A DNA stretch of 64,000 nt from Selaginella tamariscina (taxonomy: Eukaryota; Streptophyta; Lycopodiopsida; Selaginellales; Selaginellaceae): NCBI GenBank assembly GCA_003024785.1, contig PUQB01000060.1:434001-498000 (forward strand), given 5' to 3'. How positions within the stretch are numbered: the stretch's first letter is position 1; each line of letters opens with the position of its first letter. A program made the position numbers and the translations under genes. The notes beneath the pieces are model-generated. The model worked only from the letters and a program-made list of their open reading frames with translations, was not told the origin of the DNA and made no database searches. Below are positions 27,348 to 41,420 of this stretch, piece by piece.

Positions 27348-29019
27348 TACTAAAACATGTTCCGTATGCATATTCTACGGTACAAAAATAAAACTTCAGA
27401 TGCATTTGTAAGGATACTTATTTTAACAAGATATTGACAATTAATAAAAATGAAAAGCAAAACTATATCTTATATTGATAAGAGGAGGCTATTCTGGTAC
27501 TTTCTTCTTTAAATTTATGTAATTATATTAAATCTAAAGTCAAACTAAAAAAACACATGTAATTAATTTATATTTTAGTTGGTTAAACAATTCAATTAGT
27601 AGAATAGCATTTTGAAACAAATGAATTTAAGTTTAATAAGGTGGTTTGGTGTTATATATTACATAATATAATAGCTGTACTCGAAACACATAATGCGCAT
27701 CTGGATTATAAAATTTATACATTTAAATGTTATTTTAAATTTGGCTATATGGTTCACATAACTATCCCAGTGTTTGGTGCCTGATATATTCATCATATGC
27801 AAAAGCAGATGATGTTACTTATATAATATTATCTTTTATATGCTGATGTTTAAATTTTTTATATTTACTTTTGAAGATTCTGGCTGGGTTCCGTTCACCG
27901 GAAAGCGTGCAAAAGCTCGACTCGGAATTATCGACGTTTCATTTCTTGCTTCTTATGCCATTGGAATGTACTTTGCCGGACATCTTGGAGTCAGGTATAT
28001 ATGTATATACATACACATACACACACACATATATAAATACATATATATATATAACGCTAATGTGCATATACATATAATCAATCTACGGTATTTCTTGTCT
28101 GCTGGGATGGTCGGTACGGGGGCTTTGCAATATCCACTCTCTTAGCTACTTTGTCCTTATTCAGATTCTTACTGGTATATTCCAAGCTGCAGGTACTTCA
28201 TGTGATATCTGTGTGTGTGTGTGAGAGAGAGAGAAGTTTATGTTGTTATAAGACACACCTTTAGAGATATAATAGTTATATATATACGCATACAATATAT
28301 ATGTACATGTAAACAGATACTTACATATCTCTATATATTATTGCAGGATGGCCGTCTGTAGTAGCAGTTGTGACTAAATGGTTTGACAAAAGAAAACGAG
28401 GACTCATAACGGGAGTGTGGAATTGCCACACATCAGTAGGCAACATAGTGGGCTCGCTAATTGCCGCTGACGTGTTGCACTACGGTTGGGGCACCCGGTA
28501 TTCTTAACGACACTTGGCGCAATCATACCTTTAGTTTCCTGGTTGTGGAACCGTCGGATGTTGGAATATTCCAAACAGGATCACCGGCTGTCGCTGGTCC
28601 CTCGACTACAACAGAGCTTGTCATGCTTAAACAACCCAAGTTTTCAATCGGTTATAACTGATAAACTTTTTCAGGTACATAAATAATATATACACATTCA
28701 TGTATACACATCTTCATATATGATGTATATGTATGATTGCAATTCAGGAAGTTGAGATTAATGATGAGTTTAAGGAGATGGAATGATTCCCCTGTCGGAT
28801 TTTTTGAGGCCTGGATGATTCCCGGTGTTGCGCAGTTTGCTTTGTGCTCTGCTTTTCTCTAAGTTGGTTGCATACACTTTTTTATATTGGCTTCCTTTTT
28901 ACATCCGGCATACAAGTAAGTATGCACGCATGTCTGTGTATGTTTGCTTGTGTATTCAAGTAACACACAAACATTTAAAGCCACCGGTATCTATGCGTGT
29001 ATATTGTTTTTAAATAGAA

Positions 29020-29052
<33 letters not shown>

Positions 29053-30957
29053 TCACACACACGAGCAGGCATGCACTCGATATGGTGTATATACTTGGAG
29101 AGCGTACAAGTAATATATACGTTATGTTTTTATATTGTTTGTCTATGTATATACGCATGAATATATATAATTTAAACTGCAGTGACAATGGGCTGATTTC
29201 ATATGCATATATTTGCCACCCGTAGATAAGATATACCAATATATGATTTTATGTTGCTGCTATATATATAGCTGTATGTATAGTAGTAGGTATAACAAAA
29301 ACGAAAATAGGTACTTAAACACCAATATCCAGAGACATATAAGTATATTACATGTATATACGTTACGCAAATGTATGATGCATGTATATATAGAAGTTAT
29401 GAGTCATGTGTATATTATATATGTATGTATATTTATATGCGCGTTTGTATACGCACATACATGTATTACTCATGTTATTTCTTTATTGCCGGAGATTACC
29501 TGTCAGACAAAATGGCCGGAAAAATCTACTCTATTTGATGTAGGCGGGATGGCTGAGGCATAATCGCCGGTTACATATCCGACAATCGGTCCATATGCTC
29601 TTATCACGACGGCTGTCTCTGCAGACCTTGGTACACATAGCTCGCTTAATGGTAACTCTAAAGCTCTTGCTACTGTTACTGCGATAATCTACGGTACAGG
29701 CTCTGTTGGGCAACCATCGGACCCCTGTGTGTAGGTGTATAAATAGAAACTACATACGATTTCATGTACTGCAGAAGAAGCTGGTGTGTGTATGTATATG
29801 ATACATATTTATACTGTGTGTGTATGTTTTACCTACATTAACAACATACACAATACCAGTATATGCACAAAATATTCCTAACGAATGCTTTTAATTACAG
29901 GTTTTGTTTCTGAGAAAGGATGGGATGCAGTTTCTATAATGCTTATTGTTTTGCTGGGTTGCTTCTCAATAAGGTTTGTTCTTAATTTCATATTAATATG
30001 TAATATTTAAAATTGTATAAACAGTTTATATAGTAGACTTTACTCAGTTATATGCATTAATATACATGTAAATTTCTAAAGATAATTCTAAGTGCTAAAT
30101 GTAATTTTTATATAGAACACAGTTTTGTAATTGAAATATTTGTATTATTAGTTCACTAATATAAAATCAACCATAACTATAAAATACTTAGCTAAAGTTA
30201 AATCAAAAATGATAATCATATAAAACTTAGTTTCCTAGAGATATTTATTAAATAATATAATACCATCATACATTGATTATTATTAAATAAACCATTTATT
30301 TACCTTGTGTCTCATCCCAGCTGAGTCTTTCCTGACTGTTGTTAGTGTGTAGAGTTAAACAACATTAATTTAAATGTTTTTTTTTTTTTTTTATGTATTA
30401 GATTACCATTATATTTAAGTAGCATTTTCTGTAAAAATACATACATATATATTATTCACACATGCACGTAGGTATATGAACATGCATGCGTATGCATAAA
30501 TATATATAACCATACATATACACATTACATATATACATGTACAAAGATACATAGCGTGCACCAATTTGTTTTATAATCTATTAACATTTAAGGTTCATGG
30601 TAAATAACAATGCAGAATTTGATTTTGTATGGACAAAATTGTCCACAACAAGGAAAACTTAATATCTCTCATACAGAAAGTTGATATTAGTTTTAAACTC
30701 AAATTTAAATTCTTATTAGTGGTGGGAGCATTCATTACATAAGATATTAATCGTATCTTAAATATTAAACACCATAGAAGTTTCATTAACGTATTAAAAT
30801 TGCACCATGTTATATATGTACACATCTCCTTTTCGTTCTCACACACACACACTAAAGTATTCCATGTGTCTGAATTTCCATCTCAGTTACTGATACCTGT
30901 GCCAATATATAAATTTATATGTATATGCATGAACATCATATATGTAAGATAGAAGAG

Positions 30958-30999
<42 letters not shown>

Positions 31000-31575
31000 G
31001 TTCTGCAGCAAGTAAGCTTTACACGCACGCACGCACGCACAATGTTATACATACATGGGTTAGATTCTCATGCGCTTCCAGCGAGGTTGACCATGGGTTC
31101 TGAGGTCGAATCTGACCATGCCAGTGCACGTCAGCATAATACTACGTGTCTTACAGCTAATTAAGCTCATTTACGATGTTGTCTGCTTATGTATATATAC
31201 ATGTGATATATGTGTATGTGCTGTGTGCATAATGTGATATACGTACACGCACCTGTTGATGTATATGTTTAGATATTTATTTCTTTTCGCCGGATGTGTA
31301 AATCAAATGTAGTGCAACCGTATACAGATGTTCTATTGGAGATATACGTCTCTTCATCTGTAAATATATTTGTAGAGAGAGAGAGAGAGAGAGAGAAGAG
31401 AAGAGAGATTTATAATATAAATGAATACACACATATAGACATTAACAGCACACATATCGTTGTTTTCCTGAATTACAGGAGGAAAAAGGACAGGAACTGT
31501 ATGCTAAGGAAAGTACTTCATGTTTCATATATAGATTTAAATTGGGCCGCTCTAATACTTTGTATATCTGATTGA
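26785..31575 (+). pseudogene. glycerol-3-phosphate permease (SLC37/G3Pp, major facilitator) pseudogene
   Basis: Family members are 12-helix phosphate-linked antiporters. Recognisable exons: 26785-26914 (GADPTVRFYIASVLG and YHATRKPISIVKSVL, first helix), 27877-27994 (SGWVPFTG, FLASYAIGMYFAGHLGVR), about 28081-28195 (FLSAGMVGTGA, then VLIQILTGIFQAAG in another frame), 28350-28675 (WPSVVAVVTKWFDKRKRGL, WNCHTSVGNIVGS, VVEPSDVGI), 28748-28915 (GFFEAWMIPGVAQFALCSAF, LYWLPFYIRHT), about 29492-29730 (DYLSDKMAGKIY, LITTAVSADLGTHSSLNGNS), 29901-29973 (EKGWDAVSIMLIVLLG), 31479-31575. Evidence of decay: no AG acceptor before the 28081 exon; frame changes within at least three exons; a missing stretch of about 40 residues between GYISD and the LITTAVSADLGTH block near 29580; and no first exon or start found. 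Intron positions are retained, so it is not a retrocopy. Confidence 0.82.
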
Positions 31576-31986
31576 GAAAACATTATATGAAATGTAAAAC
31601 ATGTCAAGCATTCGTACCAAACAGTGACCACGGTCGTCTTTTCTTCGTGGCAATTCTCATATTTTCTTGGAGTGGATGGTTTTCCTACGTTGTTTGTTTG
31701 TTTTGTGTGCGCGTGTTGTGTGTGTGCGTGCGCGTGCGTGTGTTATAGTTGGCAAACTCTCCTGTTATACCAAGTGCAGTTTTTGCTACATTATACATTA
31801 TTGTACTCAGAAATTTAATTATGATTAGAATATTTTGCTCTCACATGATTATTAATTTTAAATAAATTATATTTATATTTTGAAATGGTAAAGTATAGCT
31901 TGATAATAAAACGATTAGTGCTGCAGATTAGTAAAAGTTAATCCCCACTAGATTCGAATATTCAGAACAGAGTAATGAAGATTATT

Positions 31987-32380
31987 TTATCTAACCTGCT
32001 TATCGATCACAAGAAAGCCATTATTTTCAATAATGTTTACCTTGCTATATATTTAAGTCCTCGGATTCCAGAAAAACTTCATTGAACATCGGATCGAGCA
32101 CGTTCACGTTGGATCCATCTCCAGCCAACACAAGAACAGCCATCCTGTAGTACGTTGTCACTTAACATCAATAGCAATCTTCTTGTCCTCGTACGGCACG
32201 AGGCGCAGCCTCACTTGTCCGTACACTTCCCTCGTCTTGTCCTTCAGTACGATGAATCTGTTGGTTTTATTGGAGATTCTAACACGGCGCTTACGCGCAT
32301 TCATGGGGAAACAAGTGAAGAATCTAAACATGATAAGTAAAAGTTCAAGAAATGAATGCTTAAAACAAAGGAAGTGCATG
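31987..32380 (-). pseudogene. family G, copy G2
   Basis: Starts at an ATG at about 32380, giving MHFLCFKHSFLELLLIMFRF, a better signal-peptide-like N-terminus than G1 has. Then RKRRVRISNKTNRFIVL and VYGQVRLRLVPYEDKKIAID. A short loss near 32160 relative to G1 shifts the frame, so the TTYYRMAVLVLAGDG and C-terminal parts continue in another frame down to a stop near 31987. The TATA region is conserved. It marks the left edge of the segment repeated at 54 kb. Confidence 0.78.
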
Positions 32381-34104
32381 TTGTATTCTCCTAACTTGTA
32401 CAAGCTTATTTATACACTCGATTACTTTTTAATAAAGAGTCACGGCAGATTACCGTATTCTGCCGCGTTAGTTTCTAGAACCCTTTATTTTAATACTTTT
32501 GAGAAGACTTTTAAAGTATTAGTCCATAGAATGCCCACCCTTACTCTTGTCTTAATCGTTGGATCAACCGGAACTCACAGTCTTAATCGTTGGATCAACC
32601 GCGTCGTAACGGTAAGTAATATTTATTACTCGTCTTTGTAGACTTCAGTAGGTTTCACCCGCCGTGATGTCCCGCGTCCCTTGTCCATGTGTGAATAACC
32701 TCTGTCTAAATTCAGGAAAGAAATTGGAGCATGGGACTTACTAGGGCCACGTGTTTACGAAACATCAAATATACTAGATATTTTTTTATATACAGATATA
32801 ATATACTTATAAATGTACATTAATATATCTATGGTATTCCAGTAAGTAATAATTTAGAGCATGTAATGTAACTAAGATATATACAGAGATTAATCGTGAT
32901 ATATTATATATAAACCCTGACCTTAAATATAAAGGATATATCTAAGTTTTTAATGTGTTTAACAACGGATCACTATCAAATTCCATAGTAACATTTTATC
33001 GGTAATCCATTGTGAACCACTTAGATCCATCATGTTTATTCACCAAATGAGATTTCGATGTCTATGTATTTAAAGAATGCCAAGCCAACTTCTTCTCCAA
33101 CAACTTTAACACACATTTTCGTATAATGATCAATTGCTTTGAAGACCATTGTCAAATAATAATTTTAAAAAGTAAGCATTCCTTGTTTGTTTGAATGCAA
33201 TGTTGTGTTCGAATTTTAGTAGTAGGGTGATATTTATAGAAAAAGATCTAAACACTTCAATAATTGTTGTAGCTTGAAACTTTGTCATATGTACATCTCC
33301 AAAGTTCCTTACACGGAGGACACAACTGCTAAAACATCTGGCTCATGCATGATGGCAGTTGACAAAATTATTCTACATCACTTGAGAGGGACTTTATCTA
33401 AAGGAAAATGTGAATGACCTGGAAGCATCAACCGTCAAGGCCCAAATTGGCAACTTGCGTTACATTCATTAACCAAGTCCCAAGGATAATGTCAAAAATC
33501 TGATACGAGAATACATGGAATTGCTTAAGCAAGTGTAACAAAGTAGTTCAAATACATTCATTACCATACAAAACATGTAAAGCTTACTTGCGTGGCACTA
33601 TTGTCAAAGCAGAATGGGTAACCACATCAGTAAAAATTGAAGAATTATTATACATATTAATAAGAATAGTTACAAAAATACTATGTATGAAACTTTGTAA
33701 ATAAATGGAAACAACCCTTTGCAAGGAGTTCCCAAAGCTTGAGGTGAAAAAAAGAAGATAAAGGATTAGGAAATGAAGAAAAGGGTTGGGTACTCCATAC
33801 CAACATACTTACTCATTTCCCACCTCCACGAGAGCAACATCCATAATAACAACTGGTCAATTTTGACTTGGATGCCAACTTGGACATGGTGGTCGCCAAT
33901 TGGGGAAACCACCAACAATGTTGATAGTGTGATAATCACAAGCCCAACAAGACAATCACCATCATCCTTGTCCAACACCACGGCCAACTTTCACCTCTAT
34001 AGGCATAGGACTAGCAAGAGCATTGAAGGTTGGAGAAGTGATGACCTCTGGAATAGGTAATTGTACTCTCAAAACCACCTCAAAATGTTGTGCACGAGTG
34101 AAAG

Positions 34105-34994
34105 TGTCATAGTTTTTACTATGACTCGACCCTTTACTTTGGGGTTTGACTATTGTTACTTACCGAGTTGTGTGACGAACCTTAGATGTAGTAGGAAACA
34201 GGCCCGTTTAGTGCACTTGGGTATCTAGTGATGGTCCGGTCGGGTGTCATTAAGTATTTGCAGGAAACTCTAGGCGAAGCTAGAACTTACCTTCTAGAAA
34301 CTTTCCCCCGGTTTGACGTTCCAGGTTATAAAGTATAGCTTGTCAAATAAGGTTAGGGACACTCCTAGGGTTGACCTAACCCTAGGGTTGCCCTAACCCA
34401 CGCCCTAATCCCCCCCCTAGGGGTTAGGTTTAGGGTTAGGTTAGGACAACCAGTTTCTCTAAGGGCTGGCATTTCCGTGCCAACCCACTTACTCATTTAG
34501 GTAAACGGGGGGGGGGGGTCCGTCACATAAATAAGGTAGAGTATATGTAGTGAGGCTTCCTGGGTTCAAAAGAGAGCTCGTTAACCTCTTACCGGTGCAA
34601 GTTAAGCTTGTGTCGTCAAAGTGCAACCTCTGTGTGCCGCCCAAACTTCACACGACAGGGGTACAACCCACCCTAGGGTTAGACTATCCTTATCGTTGGC
34701 AGGATCTTGCTTTGAGATAGGGGCACGTCACTTCCAAGGAGTTAGTCAGATTCCTTGGTCCGAAAACCTGCCTGCAAGCTCAAAGACATTGCCCGAGTTC
34801 ACGTTTCGCAAAACTAGTGGTTAAGGCCTTGCTTCGGCCGCCTCAACCACGCCAAGCTAGGAAGACACCTAAAGCTCGGCTAGTCCGTGTATCTTGATTC
34901 ACAAGGTGAGTCTCGTTCGTTGGCTTAGTCAGTTAGGGGTTTGAGTTCCTAAGGCTTGGGTTCCTAATACGGGTTATTTTACCAGATTCCATGG
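34105..34994 (+). repeat. 5' LTR of the 34105-41420 element
   Basis: Starts TGTCATAG. It contains telomere-like repeat words near 34370-34445, a G12 tract near 34507 and a TATA-like CACATAAATAAGG just after. Confidence 0.85.
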
Positions 34995-37900
34995 GATTAG
35001 TATCGGAGCAAGTTCTGCGGTCAGTAGGACTGCCTTAAGTCGTGGGGTGTTTCAATGTTTAGATAACTCTAAATTCTCGATATACTCTATTGCTTTCGGT
35101 TAACATGTCTGTATTTCTGCGCAGAGAGTTTGATCCTGTGAGTTGTCAAACTTCGGAGAACACTTGCTCAGTGAGTCGGCGTGAGATTCTAGGTATGTCC
35201 AAAAGTCTTATGCTAGTTTAAGCGATATGTGTGGGTGTCTGTATTCTGTATTCTGCGCAATTACCGGTCCAAATAGCTTTCCATATATACAACTAGTATG
35301 TCCAAGTCTTATGTTGTTTAAGCTGATGTGTGTGGGTGTACAACCTGTGCAGGGTGTTTCCAACTTCACATTGGGAATATTCCAAGCATATTCTCTGAGT
35401 GTTGAAACTAGGGTTCAATACGATGAGCAAAGAAAGCAACCAGAGCCTGAGGCAGAGAGGGCTGTCGCAGAGGCTCAAAATGAGGAGATGGATGAGGCTG
35501 ATCCAGGTCGACCCCCTAGAGTTAGACAACGACCTGGTTGGCGAGAAATAATGATGGATGCCCTAAACGAACTTCGAGGGGATGTTTTGGGGTTGAACGA
35601 CCGAATCGATAATGTTGCCGTTCGGATTCCGACGAATACTGCAGTGCCAGATTCGCAACAGACACACGGAAAAAGAAGAAGAAGCATGACTCAGAGTCAG
35701 GTTCCTCTGAATCAGATTCTTCGACGGAAGTAGGTGGTGGAGGTCCCAGTAAATTCAAACCGGTAAAGCCTTCGAATTTCATGGGTTCAAAGGATTACAA
35801 GGTTTTGGATGACTGGTTGTATGATATGGAAAGCTATTTCGAGGCTGCTTCCGTGAGAAAGACAGAAAAGGTTGCATGTGCCAAGCAGTTTCTTAAAGAA
35901 GAAGCTAAGACTTGGTGGCGAATTGTTGAAGGTGAACGTGGATACCGAAACAGCTGGAAGCACATGAAAAAGGAGATCAAAAAGCAGTATATGCCGGATG
36001 ATCTCGGTTTGCGATTGCGTGCTGACCTGGCACTTTGTCAACAGGGAGTTCGGGGAAGTCCTATGGACCACGTTTATCGATTCGAAAGTGTACGGCGATT
36101 GGTGCCAAATATGAGCGATGATGAAGCTCGAAGTTGCTTCATGGCTAGCTTGAATGAGAAGACGCGAAGAGAAATCTTAAGGTACAAGCCAACAAGCTAT
36201 CGGGAATGTCAAGAGGCAGCTCAAAAGGTTGCTTATGGCATGTCGTTAGAAGACTTGTACAAAGGGGAGGAAGCAAAACCTAAACCAAGGAGTTTCCTCC
36301 AAAGTCTGGGTTCAGAAGGTTTGATAGGCGACCAGATCAATCGCCATCAATTCGAAGTGCAAGTCCCTTTGTCGGCAGTTCCAAGTTTTCGGACACATCA
36401 AGACCCACCGGATTTCGGAAACCATTGGCGTTACCACCTCCTCAGCAGGCCAAAGGATCGGCTCCAAAGTCTGCCCCCGCGTTCCGCAGGCGGGGTCGTG
36501 AAATGTTATAATTGTAACAAGCCTGGTCATTTTGCTAAAGAGTGTCCAGGCACAACAATCAGGACATTTCAAGGCGATGGTAGAAGAGGAAGTTGCTGAA
36601 CCAGAAACGCTTGAAGATCCGGAAGATGAGTCAGAAGAGGTAATGTTGTGCCAGACACAACCTGCCTTATTCGCTATTCAAGACAAAACTGACCCTTTGC
36701 TATATTTGACAGGAAGGATACGAGGGGACCGAGTCCGAATGATGATCGATACTGGAGCAACATACAACTTCATATCGACTAGTCTAGCTCGTCGATTGAA
36801 TTTGGATGTAATAAAGATGTGTGAAATAAAGATCAATTTTGGCAAAGGTTCTCAAAATACTAATAATATAGCAAGGGCAGTTCCTGTCCAAATCAAAGAT
36901 TGGAAGGCTAAGCTAGACTTAGTTGTCTTGAATATGACGGGGTTTGACTTTGTTTTGGGTATGGAATGGTTCCATAAACATGTAATCGAAATGAGGGGTT
37001 CGGAGATAATCGAATCACGCTTGCAGCAGATAAAGAGGACATTAGAAAGACACGCTCAAAATGGAAACGCTAACTGATAAGGATTGGAATCCTATGTTCC
37101 TTACCTTAACTCAGTTGCGTAAGGCAGTTAGACATCGGGAACGTGTGTTTCTTGCAATGGTTTTGGATACTGGTGAAGTCAAAATAGGAGATGGTCAAGA
37201 ATTGTTCCTGAACCTATTTTGGAAGTCTTGAACATGTTTAAGGATGTGTTGCCAGAAGACTTGCCGCCGAGTTACCTCCACGTCGAGTTGTGGACCACAG
37301 GATAGAGATTTTGCCAGGTTCGTCTCCACCGGCAAGAGCCCCATATCGGTTGAATCCTCAAGAGTTAGTAGAATTGAAGAGACAGCTGACAGAATTGATT
37401 GGTCGAGGACACATTCGACCTAGTCGATCGCCGTATGGTGCACCTATCTTGTTTGTAATGAAAAAGGATGGTACGATGCGAATGTGTGTGGACTATCGAG
37501 CGCTGAACGCGATAACTATCAAAAATAAGTATCCTCTTCCACGAGTGGACGACTTATTTGATAGGCTATCAAAAGCAAAGTATTTTTCAAGAATAGACTT
37601 GAGATCGGGGTACCATCAGATTCGGGTAGCAGAGAATGACATTGAGAAGACCGCTTTTCGAACGCGTTATGGATCATTTGAGTTTCTAGTCTTGCCATTC
37701 GGGTTGTGCAATGCTCCAGCAACTTTTTGCACAATGATGGATGATGTGTTTAGAGACTATCTAGACGAGTTCGTAGTGGTGTATATTGATGACATTCTGA
37801 TTTTCAGTTCGACAATTGAGGAACATGTGGAACACTTAGAAAAAGTGTTTCAGAGGTTGAGAGAGAACCATTGTATGCTAAAGAAAGCAAGTGCGCATTT

Positions 37901-40467
37901 GGTCAAACCAAGATAGATTTCTTGGGACACTTGATCTCAGGTGGGGAGGTTGCCATGGACCCAAAGAAAATTCAAGCTATTACGAGTGGATGACTTTAAA
38001 AGATGTGCATGAAGTTAGATCATTTCTTGGTCTGACAGGGTATTACCGAAGATTCATAAAGGGTTACTCGGAAATAGCGGCCCCATTGACAGATCTTACG
38101 AAAAACATTCCATGGCATTGGACTCCAGAGTGCCAACGTGCGTTCGTCAAACTCAAAGAGGCTATCTCTTCTGAGCCAGTTTTGCAGTTGCCCATCTTTG
38201 AAGATCCCTTTGAAGTAGAATGTGACGCTTCCGACTTTGCAATTGGTGGTGTATTGCAACAAAAGGACATCCAGTGTCCTTTTTCTCGAAAAGTTAGATG
38301 CCGCGCAAACTCGATGGCCTACTCACGAAAAGGAGATGTATGCTATTGTTGCTTCCTTGGAGTATTGGCGTCATTATCTTCCAAGTCATGGCACTGTGGT
38401 TTGGACAGATAGTGTAACTCTAAGGTATTTTGAAACGCAGCCGAAGCTATCGCCGAAGTATGCTAGATGGCAGCAGAAGTTGGCACGATTTCAGCCTGAA
38501 ATCAAACATAAAGCGGGAAAGGACAATGTGGTAGCTGATGCACTCAGTAGGAAAGGGTCATCTTCGTATATGTCAGCACCCGTGTCAACTTTGGTGGATG
38601 AATTTGTGACGGCGTATCCTCAGGACAAGTTTGCTAAGGAGGCTTTGAGCCTGGTGGCAAAGAGGAAACAAGTTCATCAGTTACGAAGAGATGGTAATAT
38701 TCCAGCAGGAATAGAAAGTCGAATGGATGCACTCAACAGGCATTTTGCAGTACGAGATGGAGTTCTTTATTATAAAGAAAAGAGACTCTATGTTCCAGAA
38801 GGGACATGGAGGGAGAGGCTGTTAAGAGAGCATCACGACGTTCCTTTGGCAGGACATGGTGGAAGGCATAAGACGTTGGCTTTGTTGAAACAGGGATTCT
38901 ATTGGCCGGGTATGATAGATGATGTTGCCAAGTATGTCAAGACATGCCCCACATGTCAACAAGTAAAGAGCCGATCGCAAAAACGAGCTGGGAAGTTGCA
39001 GTGTATACCGATTCCAGAGCGGCCATTTCAAAGTGTTACTTTGGACTTTATCATGGGATTGCCAAAATCTTTGTTTTAATGCTCATGGTGGTAGTCGATC
39101 GGTTTTCAAAGGTTGCTCATTTCATTCCAACTGTAGAGACAGTGAATGCAATTCAAGCAGCGAAGTTGTTCTTCCACGAAGTCATAAGAGTGCGCGACTA
39201 CCGGAAACCATGATCTCAGATCGGGATCCTCGTTTACGGGAAGTTTTGGGGACATTGTTTAAGCAGTTTGGTACGATGCTCAAGTTCAGTACAGCTACCA
39301 TCCACAAACTGATGGTCAAACGGAGAGGGTGAACCGACAAGTCGAGGACTATCTCAGATGCTATGTTCAAGGTGATCAACTTGATTGGGCTGAACACTTA
39401 GATATGGCTGAGATATGTTACAATAACTCGATGCACACAATCGGATGTAGCCCGATGGAAGTGTTAACTGGGAATAAGGGTGGTATTCCTCAGAGTATGG
39501 TGTTACCGAAAGACGATAGCAATCGAGTTCCATCTGTAGCAGAGTTCACGGGACAATTGTATCGAACATGGGAAGCTGCTCGTCAAGCGATGGCTGCAGC
39601 ACAGGAAAGGTATCGTCAGCAGTACGATAACATCGGCGGGATGTAGAGTATCAGGTTGGGGATATGGTATTGTTGAGTACCAAAACCTGAAGGTTCCAAC
39701 GACTCTTTCGAAGAAGTTTCTATCGCACTACATAGGTCCATACAAGGTGGTGAAGCAAGTAGGGAAAGTGGCTTATGGGTTAGATCTTCCTCCAGAGTTG
39801 GGAACAATACACAATGTGTTTCATGTCAACTTGCTCGAGCCATTCCACAAGGATGAGAAACATCCACATAGATATCATAATTTACGTCCGCCTCCAGAGT
39901 TAGTTGGTGAGGAGAAAGAATTTGAAGTTGAGGCATATTAAAGGGGAAACATTCATGGACGCGAAAACGTAAACGTGAATATCTTGTTAAGTGGAAAGGG
40001 TACCCGGCATGCGAGTCGACATGGGAACCATTGGAGAATCTGCAAACGATGGAGTTAGTGAATGAGTTTGAGGCAAGGTCTCAAACTGATTAAGAAATAA
40101 AGTTTCTTCTTAACCTAGGGGCCGACAGACAACCTTAACTAGAGGCCTCCAATATAAATTCTAGTTAACTTAAAGAAATTAACTAACTTGTTGTCTGTGT
40201 CGGGTGACAGACTTTGCAGACGTGCAAAAGGTCTCCAAATGACTTCTTGTCGCAGGTGGTGCCTCCGGCAGCTGAGTTCTCGCTCAGTGAACGACGGTTC
40301 TGAAGTATTTGGCTTCGCGTAATGCAAGGGGGGTAATAAAACTTGTGAACTTTTTGCTGACTCCGCATAGAGTGATTATGTTAGTTTTCAGTTAATTTTT
40401 CCTAACCTAGTCTAGTCTTGGAGTTAGACGTCAACGAGGACGTTGACATTTTCAAAGGCGGGGAGTG

Positions 40468-41420
40468 TGTCATAGTTTTTACTATGACTCGACCCTTTAC
40501 TTTGGGGTTTGACTGTTGTTACTTACCGAGTTGTGTGACGAACCCTAGATGTAGTAGGAAACAGGCCCGTTTAGTGCACTTGGGTATCTAGTGATGGTCC
40601 GGCCGGGTGTCATTAGGTATTTGCAGGAAACTCTAGGCGAAGCTAAACTTACCTTCTAGAAACTCCCCCGGTTTGACGTTCCAGGTTATAAGTTATAGCT
40701 TGTCAAAATAAGGGTTAGGGACACCCTAGGGTTGACCTAACCCTAGGGTTGCCCTAACCCCACGCCCTAATACCCCCCCCTAGGGGTTAGGTTTAGGGTT
40801 AGGTTAGGACAACCATTTTCTCTAAGGGCTGGCATTTCCGTGCCAGCCCACTTACTCATTTAGGTAAACGGGGGGGGGGGTCCGTCACATAAATAAGGTA
40901 GAGTATATGTAGTGAGGCTTCCTGGGTTCAAAAGAGAGCTCGTTAACCTCCTACCGGTGCAAGCTAAGCTTGTGTCGTCAAGGTGCAACCCTCCGTTGTG
41001 CCGCCCAAACTTCCACACGACAGGGGTACAACCCACCCTAGGGTTAGACTATCCTTATCGTTGGCAGGATCTTGCCTTTGAGATAGGGGCACGTCACTTC
41101 CAAGGAGTTAGTCAGATTCCTTGGTCCGAAAACCTGCCGCAAGCTCAAAGACATTGCCCGAGTTCACGTTCCGCAAAACTAGTGGTTGAGGCCTTGCTCC
41201 GGCCGCCTCAACCACGCCAAGCTAACGACACCTAAAGCTCGGCTAGTCCGTGTATCTGATTCACAAGGTGAGTCTCGTTCGTGGGCTTAGTCAGTTAGGG
41301 GTTTAAGCTTGGGTTCCTAATACGGGTTATTTTACCAGATTCCGTGGGGTTTCCAGAGAGGGGATTCCAGGGTTGGCACCTGGCAAGCCGCCTTTGTGGC
41401 ACCAGGTAAAAACTCTGACA
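40468..41420 (+). repeat. 3' LTR of the 34105-41420 element
   Basis: Starts TGTCATAG and ends CTCTGACA, followed directly by the GAAAG target duplication. It carries the same G-tract and TATA-like block (near 40870-40900). Confidence 0.9.

Larger units (their letters stand above)
34105..41420 (+). mobile_element. Ty3/Gypsy chromovirus, nearly full length
   Basis: Bounded by the target duplication GAAAG (34100-34104 and 41421-41425); the uninterrupted site is seen in copy B near 58733. LTRs at 34105-34994 and 40468-41420 are about 97% alike by eye. A tRNA-Met primer site follows the left LTR (near 34996) and a purine tract (AAAGGCGGGGAG) precedes the right one. Parts in order: gag (about 35420-36590, zinc knuckle CYNCNKPGHFAKEC), protease (DTGATYNFIS, about 36745), reverse transcriptase (from about 37290; YIDDILIF near 37783), RNase H (about 38220-38560), integrase (about 38760-39640), and a C-terminal chromodomain (EYLVKWKGYPACESTWEP, about 39978-40032). 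It is broken, with roughly ten interruptions over pol. It is the youngest LTR element here, and its LTRs are related to those of the 4086 element. Confidence 0.95.

Noticed and set aside
34370-34450. Interstitial telomere or chromosome end
   Set aside because: The TTTAGGG/CCCTAA words are few, imperfect and part of the LTR sequence in all copies.
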